DNA of 12,564 nt, from assembly GCA_024278285.1 (NCBI GenBank), contig JAJRTM010000234.1, positions 1-12,564 of the forward strand. Reading direction: 5' to 3'. The stretch comes from Planctomycetota bacterium (GTDB taxonomy: Bacteria; Planctomycetota; Planctomycetia; Planctomycetales; Planctomycetaceae). Positions within the stretch are counted from its first letter, which is position 1. Each line of letters starts with the position of its first letter. The position numbers were made by a program, and so were the translations under genes. Positions 7,750 through 12,564 of this stretch are shown here, in pieces. The notes beneath the pieces were generated by a model that worked only from the letters and a program-made list of their open reading frames with translations, was not told where the DNA came from and did no database searches.

Positions 7750-7779
7750 ATTGTACAATGGGGGGGGATTGTGTGTCAA
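7750..7779 (-). promoter_or_regulatory. Sigma70-like promoter with an 8-C homopolymer in its spacer
   Basis: Read on the - strand, TTGACA (7779-7774, perfect -35) is followed after 18 bases by TACAAT (7755-7750, five of six matches to the -10). The spacer contains eight consecutive C residues (7767-7760). Transcription would start near 7743, giving a leader of about 90 bases before ATG 7651. An 18-bp spacer is one base longer than optimal, so loss or gain of one C by slippage should change promoter strength. Confidence 0.6.
7760..7767. repeat. Homopolymer tract G8 (C8 on the - strand)
   Basis: Eight identical bases in a row between the -35 and -10 boxes of the - strand promoter. It also sits just upstream of the + strand promoter of the GT-C gene. 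Confidence 0.9.
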
Positions 7780-7799
7780 CCGAGGTTTTTGTCTATAAT
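7769..7799 (+). promoter_or_regulatory. Promoter of the GT-C gene, possibly giving a leaderless mRNA
   Basis: A perfect TATAAT lies at 7794-7799. The best -35 candidate is TTGTGT at 7769-7774, with a 19-base spacer that is longer than ideal. Transcription would start near 7805-7806, only about five bases before ATG 7811, leaving no room for a ribosome site. Its -35 touches the -35 of the divergent promoter at position 7774. Confidence 0.5.
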
Positions 7800-7810
7800 C
7801 AAGAATATTC

Positions 7811-9544
7811 ATGAGTAAAGAGCTACGCCCCCGATGGCTTACAGCTGTCGTTGTAATAATAGTCACCGTTCACATAGGAATCCTCACCTGGATTTCGTCT
7901 GTCAATAGTCCGAATATTGATGAGTTGGCACATTTACCCTCGGGGATTAGTCACTGGGAATATGGTAGATTTGACCTGTATCGAGTCAATCCACCACTTG
8001 TGCGAATGGTCGCAGCAGTCCCTGTGATGCTTGCTGGAGCTGAGCGGGATTGGTCCAACTGGAAAGACAGCCCCTACTCACGGTCAGAATTCTGGGTCGG
8101 GAAAGATTTTGTTAAGAACAACGGCTTCAACACGTTTTGGTATTTTAGTCTAGCCCGCTTTGCCTGCATTCCATTTTCTGTGCTGGGATGTATTGTGTCG
8201 TATCGTTGGGCTTCAGAATTATATGGCTGGAGATCTGGCCTGGTTGCATTGTTGATGTACGCGTTTTGTCCGAATTTTATTGCCTGGGGAGCGTCTATGA
8301 CTCCAGATGCAGCTTCAGCTTCGACTGGAGTGCTTGCGGCATGGATATTCTGGAAATGGCTAGAGAACTCAACCTGGAGAAGAGCGGCACTAGCAGGTGC
8401 AACACTGGGACTGGCATTGCTTACCAAGTCCACATGGATATTTTTCCTGATTTTATATCCGGTATTGTGGACTGTGATTCTCATGTTCCGTCCGCAACCA
8501 GATAAGCCACAACCGCTTGCATCTGGTCGTCAACTGGTAACCATTCTGCTCCTTGGCGTTTATATTCTTAATCTTGGGTATGGATTTGAAGGGAGTTTTA
8601 CTCCTCTTGGAAAATTTGCGTTTATAAGCAAATCATTAAGTGGCAAAGACATGCCACAAAATGGAGCAAACCGTTTTGCCGGAACGATTGCGGGAAACTT
8701 ACCCGTCCCCTTGCCTGCTAATTACGTGCGTGGAATCGATGTGCAAAAATGTGACTTCGAGCGAGGGAAATGGTCTTATTTGCGTGGAGAGCAAAAAAAA
8801 GGCGGATGGTGGTATTATTATTTGTATGGCCTTTTAGTCAAAACGCCAATTGGATTTTTGGGATTGATATTTTACGCATTTTTTCAAGCGATTGTATCTT
8901 TTCGAAAAGTCAAAAACACCTCGCTACTTAACGAGTTAATCCTTCTTCTCCCAGCAGTATTTATTCTGTTATTGATCAGTTCTCAAACCGGATTTAACCG
9001 ATATGTTCGATATGCACTTCCCGCAATGCCGTTCATTTATATTTTCACAAGCCGCATAATCTGTCGTTTCAAAAATGGAGTTTTGTCAGCTTCGCTTGTC
9101 AGCGGATTGCTGCTACTTGGAATTATTGAGGCATCGTTAATCCTTCCTCACTCTATGTCATTTTTTAATATAGCTGCGGGAGGCCCGGTTGGAGGCCCTC
9201 GTCATCTTGTCGATTCCAATGTTGATTGGGGCCAGGATTTACTATTTCTAAAAAAGTGGTATGACGATAATCCAGACGCCCGCCCTTTGCACGTGGCATA
9301 CTTTCCTGAATGGGATATTGCCCCATCAACTGCTGGCATCGAGTGCAGTAGAGTACCGAAACAGGATCTTTCATCTAATTGGGATATCCAGAACATGCCT
9401 CCAGGCTGGTATGCTGTGAGCGTTAACTACCTGTATGGCTACCATTACTTCGGAAATGATGAGCCTGTTTATGAATACTTTCGTAGTATGAAACCGGTTG
9501 CTAGAGCAGGATATTCAATTTACATCTACAGAATCAACAAATGA
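7811..9544 (+). CDS. GT-C integral membrane glycosyltransferase (GT39/ArnT/PMT-like)
   Basis: This 577-residue multi-pass protein has the layout of lipid-linked-sugar-dependent glycosyltransferases. After a first membrane helix (about 10-30), the first outer loop holds the conserved acidic pair D-E at 37-38 in N-I-D-E-L-A-H, followed by N-P-P-L-V-R at 60-65, the usual signature of GT39/GT83-type enzymes. About ten further hydrophobic segments follow. A late D-S-N-V-D-W-G-Q-D-L motif (just after 9210 in DNA) is common in PMT-2-like bacterial enzymes, and the C-terminus is a soluble outer domain. Such enzymes use a polyprenyl-phosphate sugar to glycosylate proteins, lipids or cell-wall glycans on the outer membrane face. 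The GT2 gene at 4803 would be a natural donor maker. The ATG lacks a ribosome site, consistent with the leaderless promoter. The acceptor is unknown. Confidence 0.9.
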   Translation: MSKELRPRWLTAVVVIIVTVHIGILTWISSVNSPNIDELAHLPSGISHWEYGRFDLYRVNPPLVRMVAAVPVMLAGAERDWSNWKDSPYSRSEFWVGKDFVKNNGFNTFWYFSLARFACIPFSVLGCIVSYRWASELYGWRSGLVALLMYAFCPNFIAWGASMTPDAASASTGVLAAWIFWKWLENSTWRRAALAGATLGLALLTKSTWIFFLILYPVLWTVILMFRPQPDKPQPLASGRQLVTILLLGVYILNLGYGFEGSFTPLGKFAFISKSLSGKDMPQNGANRFAGTIAGNLPVPLPANYVRGIDVQKCDFERGKWSYLRGEQKKGGWWYYYLYGLLVKTPIGFLGLIFYAFFQAIVSFRKVKNTSLLNELILLLPAVFILLLISSQTGFNRYVRYALPAMPFIYIFTSRIICRFKNGVLSASLVSGLLLLGIIEASLILPHSMSFFNIAAGGPVGGPRHLVDSNVDWGQDLLFLKKWYDDNPDARPLHVAYFPEWDIAPSTAGIECSRVPKQDLSSNWDIQNMPPGWYAVSVNYLYGYHYFGNDEPVYEYFRSMKPVARAGYSIYIYRINK

Positions 9545-9597
9545 ATGTGTTGCAAACGTATCGTTGGAAAACTGAGGTGCGAGCTTTGCAAAGTGGA

Positions 9598-9616
9598 GCG
9601 AAGAAGTTTTCTTCGC
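9598..9616. terminator. Perfect hairpin between converging genes
   Basis: GCGAAGAA (9598-9605) pairs exactly with TTCTTCGC (9609-9616) around a three-base loop, 53 bp after the glycosyltransferase stop and 15 bp beyond the stop of the opposing methyltransferase gene. There is no long T-tract on either side, so it may be a processing or pausing hairpin rather than a strong intrinsic terminator. The remaining 9545-9631 gap shows nothing else except a small palindrome, CTTTGCAAAG, near 9584. Confidence 0.45.
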
Positions 9617-9631
9617 AAGAAAATCCATGAA

Positions 9632-12564
9632 TTATTTCGTAATGGTCACAATTCGTGTGCGAACTCCCGTTTTGCGGAAGGCTTCTGCGTTGTTGAAGGC
9701 GTCTTCGGGGAGTTGTTTGGATTCGCCACCGAGATCATCGAGCCAATCGCGGAATTGTGTTGACTGGTTGTCACTGCGGAAGAAGGGGCCTTCGGACATG
9801 ATAGCGATTAGTTTGCCATTGGTAGCGAGAAGATCGTGGGCGTGACGGACGTGTTCGATGTCTGCTCCTTTAGCAAAAGGTGGATTCATGATAATGCGGT
9901 TGTATTCGCCTCGGTGTTCCAGAAAGTCTGCTCGTTCCACGGCGTGGCCTTTGGCTTCGAGAATGTCGAAGAGGGTGCCGTTTTGTTCGATTGCGGCGAC
10001 TTCGTTTTCGGGGTGATGCAAACGGATCATGTCGAGGATGTCCCCTTTGCCGGCTGATGGTTCGAGAATACGATCTCCAGTCTGAATATCTGCCAGTTCA
10101 AGCATTTGGGAAATGATTGGCCTGGGGGTGGGGAAGAAGCCGTCGAGTTTTTTGCCAACCAGTGCTTGCTCTGCTTTAAGAACGGGATCATCTTCTTGCC
10201 TGGTTTGCAGGTGAGGCACCAGTTCGCGCAGAGCCATGCGGAGTTCGGGGAGCGTGTAGATATTGGCTGCGTGGAGCCGTTTGTAGTCGTCAAGTGATGA
10301 TTCGAGCCATTGGACATCGATGCCGGCATCTTTGCAGCGAGTGCAGAAGTCAGCGAACTGTATGATCTCGTATTCTTCTTTGAAATGTATGAACTCGGGT
10401 TCTCTGGCAATCTGTTTTTGCATTTTCCTGGCTCGTTGCATGACACCTTTACGATGCAGTGCTTTCTGGATCACCTCTTCGAGATTTCGTTTGTAGATGT
10501 GCGGATACGGGTATTCTGCAAAGTCAGCATCTTCGAGAGTCATCGGTCGGTTATCGAGGTTTTCAACGGCGTTGTGACGTTCCCAGACGCCGAGTTCTCC
10601 TTTTTCTTTGAGGAGTAAATCGTTTCGGGTTCGCTTGGCACGGCGCAAAACATCAATAAGCGTTTGCAATTGTGTTTTGACTCTGATGCCATCGAGGTAA
10701 ATTGCTTCTCCCGAAGCAAGATCACCAGCCAGGCTACGCATCGTTCCAGCAAAGGCAATATCGACATAAGCCCGACCACGAATCCCGGCTGCCATCTCTG
10801 AGCGTCGCACTGTGTTTGTCTGCCGATCTTGATGCAATGATTCGTTCGCGGACTGTTCAAGGTCATCAGCCAGTTGCAGAAGTCGCTCGCTAGCTGTTTC
10901 TATCTTGCGAGTTTTGCGTTCTGCCAGTTCATCACTGCGATCTGCATCACCTTGCAAAAGGGATTGGAATTTCTGTGCGGATTCTTCAGATTTGAACTGA
11001 AAGCCTGCATCAGCCTTCTTGAAACTTGACCACCAACCACCGAGTTGCTTGGCTTTGATTTTCAGATCAGTGAAAGTGGCTCGGTCGATTCGTTCGCTTA
11101 GCTGACAGATCCAGAGCGGGATTTCCTGGCGAGTGTGATAGCCTTCTTTGATCGTGATTTGCAAATTGGCAATATCGCCGTTGAATTGTTCGACGGTTGC
11201 AGTTTTTTTGTTGGCACGTTGCAAACGTGTCTGTTCTGCTCGGAGCTTGTCGTAGCGAATCAACTGCTCATGACTCAGTTCACCTTCACCTTTGCTTTGC
11301 ACGAACAGCCTGAATTCCTGAAAGGTCTCTGGGTTGGTGAGTGATTTTTCAACCTGGGCTGCTTTTTCTTGTTTCTCTTTGACTTGCTGCTGAATTTGCT
11401 CATCGGTGATTGATTCAACAACTTTGATGATCGCCTCTTCGTAAGTTTCTCCTGAGAAGGGTTGATAGGTCACACTGTTTTTGAGCGTGTAAGTCATCAT
11501 CATGGAACGAACGATTGATTCTGCATTTTGTTGTTTCGTGTTTCGTTTGGCATCGTAGCTGCCAAATTGGTAAGCCAGAACTTTTAACCCTTTGGCGTTC
11601 TTGTAGGAAACCAGATCATGAATCAATTCTCTCCTACTGGAAGTGAGCCGAGAGAAATCTGCTTTCAAATCAGAAGCCGAAATCTCACCGGAATCGATGC
11701 GTTGCAGAAATGCTTGAAAGTCATCGAGAGTATAAAGCCGGTGATTGTCTGTGAGTGATTCCACATTTTCTACATGGGGATCAGGAACCAAGACATCAAC
11801 GGAGTCCTGGCTTGATGAGTCCTGATTCGATAACGCAACGCGGTCTGCTTCGCCCCATTCCTTTTCTTGAGGGGTGTTTGCCTGATTGACTTGCTCAATG
11901 GCATCTGAAAGTGGAACTGAATTATCTTTGTCAGGTGTTGCTTCTAACGCAGGGTAAACACTACCAATGGCGAACCATGTCCCCTCACTCCCTTCCCTGA
12001 ACGCGACTCGAACTTCACGGTTGGCATGTGAGATACCAACGACCTTTCCAATTTCCTGCTTGTCTTTACTGAAGAAGGCTTCCACGGTATCGCCCCGTTT
12101 GACGGTAAAGCGATGCTCGCCGCCATCACCGTTGTTGCCAACACGATCTACTGTCAATGTATCACGATCTTCATCCGGATCAGGCCAATCAAAGAAAGGC
12201 TTGCCATCAAAGTTTTCTTGGCGATCAGGACGCAAATAAAGTGGCTTCTGAAACAGAAAACTCGGTTCACCAAAATCTGTTTCAATTACCGAAACATTGC
12301 CAGTACGCTCCAATGCCACCAACGCACGATTGACCGGATTGGCAAGCGGATCATCAGCGTCAATTTTCGGGAAACCGATGTCACTGCGAATGTCGCTCAG
12401 GCTCACGGAGCCGACATTTGCTGAAAGATATTCAAGGATACGATGTTTGAGTGGCTCAATACTCTCATCGTCAATGGTTTCATTCTCAGGAACACCGTTC
12501 CATTTTGTCTCTTCCTGAACGATATCTGGTTCAACAAATCCAAAGAGACCTGTTTCAAAATGCT
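9632..12564 (-). CDS. Large multi-domain protein with C-terminal N6-adenine-type DNA methyltransferase domain (5' part outside window)
   Basis: The frame is open from 12564 to a stop at 9632, giving 976 visible codons. A GTG at 12406 is possible, but the coding sequence continues upstream with good protein character, so this is a C-terminal fragment. Numbering from that GTG: a winged-helix-like segment precedes and includes residues 1-40 (H-R-I-L-E-Y-L-S-A-N onward). Residues about 98-152 look like a small KOW/Tudor-type barrel. A long charged coiled-helix region follows. At about 436-485 an L-S-E-R-x-D...A-K-x-L-G-G-W-W-S-S-F...G-F-x-F-K-S segment resembles a domain I recall from large plasmid proteins. 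The C-terminus (about 750-924) is a Rossmann methyltransferase: F-P-T-P, motif I E-P-S-A-G-K-G-D-I at 782-790, and catalytic N-P-P-F at 841-844. It probably methylates adenine in DNA. No target-recognition domain follows NPPF. Confidence 0.85.
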   Translation of the reverse strand, partial: HFETGLFGFVEPDIVQEETKWNGVPENETIDDESIEPLKHRILEYLSANVGSVSLSDIRSDIGFPKIDADDPLANPVNRALVALERTGNVSVIETDFGEPSFLFQKPLYLRPDRQENFDGKPFFDWPDPDEDRDTLTVDRVGNNGDGGEHRFTVKRGDTVEAFFSKDKQEIGKVVGISHANREVRVAFREGSEGTWFAIGSVYPALEATPDKDNSVPLSDAIEQVNQANTPQEKEWGEADRVALSNQDSSSQDSVDVLVPDPHVENVESLTDNHRLYTLDDFQAFLQRIDSGEISASDLKADFSRLTSSRRELIHDLVSYKNAKGLKVLAYQFGSYDAKRNTKQQNAESIVRSMMMTYTLKNSVTYQPFSGETYEEAIIKVVESITDEQIQQQVKEKQEKAAQVEKSLTNPETFQEFRLFVQSKGEGELSHEQLIRYDKLRAEQTRLQRANKKTATVEQFNGDIANLQITIKEGYHTRQEIPLWICQLSERIDRATFTDLKIKAKQLGGWWSSFKKADAGFQFKSEESAQKFQSLLQGDADRSDELAERKTRKIETASERLLQLADDLEQSANESLHQDRQTNTVRRSEMAAGIRGRAYVDIAFAGTMRSLAGDLASGEAIYLDGIRVKTQLQTLIDVLRRAKRTRNDLLLKEKGELGVWERHNAVENLDNRPMTLEDADFAEYPYPHIYKRNLEEVIQKALHRKGVMQRARKMQKQIAREPEFIHFKEEYEIIQFADFCTRCKDAGIDVQWLESSLDDYKRLHAANIYTLPELRMALRELVPHLQTRQEDDPVLKAEQALVGKKLDGFFPTPRPIISQMLELADIQTGDRILEPSAGKGDILDMIRLHHPENEVAAIEQNGTLFDILEAKGHAVERADFLEHRGEYNRIIMNPPFAKGADIEHVRHAHDLLATNGKLIAIMSEGPFFRSDNQSTQFRDWLDDLGGESKQLPEDAFNNAEAFRKTGVRTRIVTITK

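Noticed and set aside
8074..8484. 136-residue open frame on the - strand
   Set aside because: It lies wholly antisense to the GT-C glycosyltransferase, whose family motifs are clear; the composition is not protein-like.
10027..10446. 139-residue - strand frame
   Set aside because: Same strand but different frame inside the methyltransferase gene, whose motif I and domain lie in the main frame; it is a shadow rich in Ser, Lys and Pro.

Overview
The window reads like a chromosomal accessory stretch of a Planctomycetota bacterium. I judge moderate GC (roughly 45%, by eye). Shine-Dalgarno sites are few and irregular. The gene content fits: a membrane-anchored DUF1573 protein, a Tat-exported YdjC/ChbG-type deacetylase, a COG4299/HGSNAT-like membrane acetyltransferase, and large secreted proteins of unknown function. 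The phylum is an inference from protein flavour, not a search result.

Left part (1-5618, all + strand). An unrecognised helical protein with an RDSVAH (HEPN-like) motif is followed, after about 150 bp, by a DUF1573 protein. That gene lies 5 bp from a Tat-signal polysaccharide deacetylase of the YdjC/ChbG superfamily. Next come a multi-pass acetyltransferase of the heparan-alpha-glucosaminide N-acetyltransferase family and a family-2 glycosyltransferase of the dolichyl/polyprenyl-phosphate-sugar synthase type. This looks like an envelope-glycan module in which one enzyme can remove N-acetyl groups outside the cytoplasm and another can put acetyl groups on across the membrane.

Middle part (5628-9616). 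Two - strand genes form a likely operon: a secreted protein with a probable Ig-like beta domain, then a signal-peptide/TPR-like/C-terminal-anchor protein. Divergent from them on the + strand is a GT-C (GT39/ArnT-like) integral membrane glycosyltransferase. The GT2 enzyme could supply the lipid-linked sugar used by the GT-C enzyme, and the two exported proteins are possible acceptors; this is inference. The shared divergent promoter region is the most striking non-coding signal. The - strand promoter has a perfect TTGACA and a TACAAT box 18 bp apart, with a run of eight C residues inside the spacer. That layout is a classic one for slippage-driven expression switching. The + strand promoter has a TATAAT box only 11 bases before the ATG, which suggests a leaderless transcript.

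Right part (9632-12564, - strand). The C-terminal 976 codons of a very large protein run off the window. It ends in an N6-adenine-type methyltransferase domain (EPSAGKGD and NPPF motifs) behind a long helical region and two small N-terminal domains, an architecture reminiscent of large multi-domain proteins of plasmids, phages and integrative elements. A perfect 8-bp hairpin lies between it and the converging glycosyltransferase gene.

No tRNA, rRNA, CRISPR array or insertion sequence was seen. No gene-free stretch exceeds about 160 bp.
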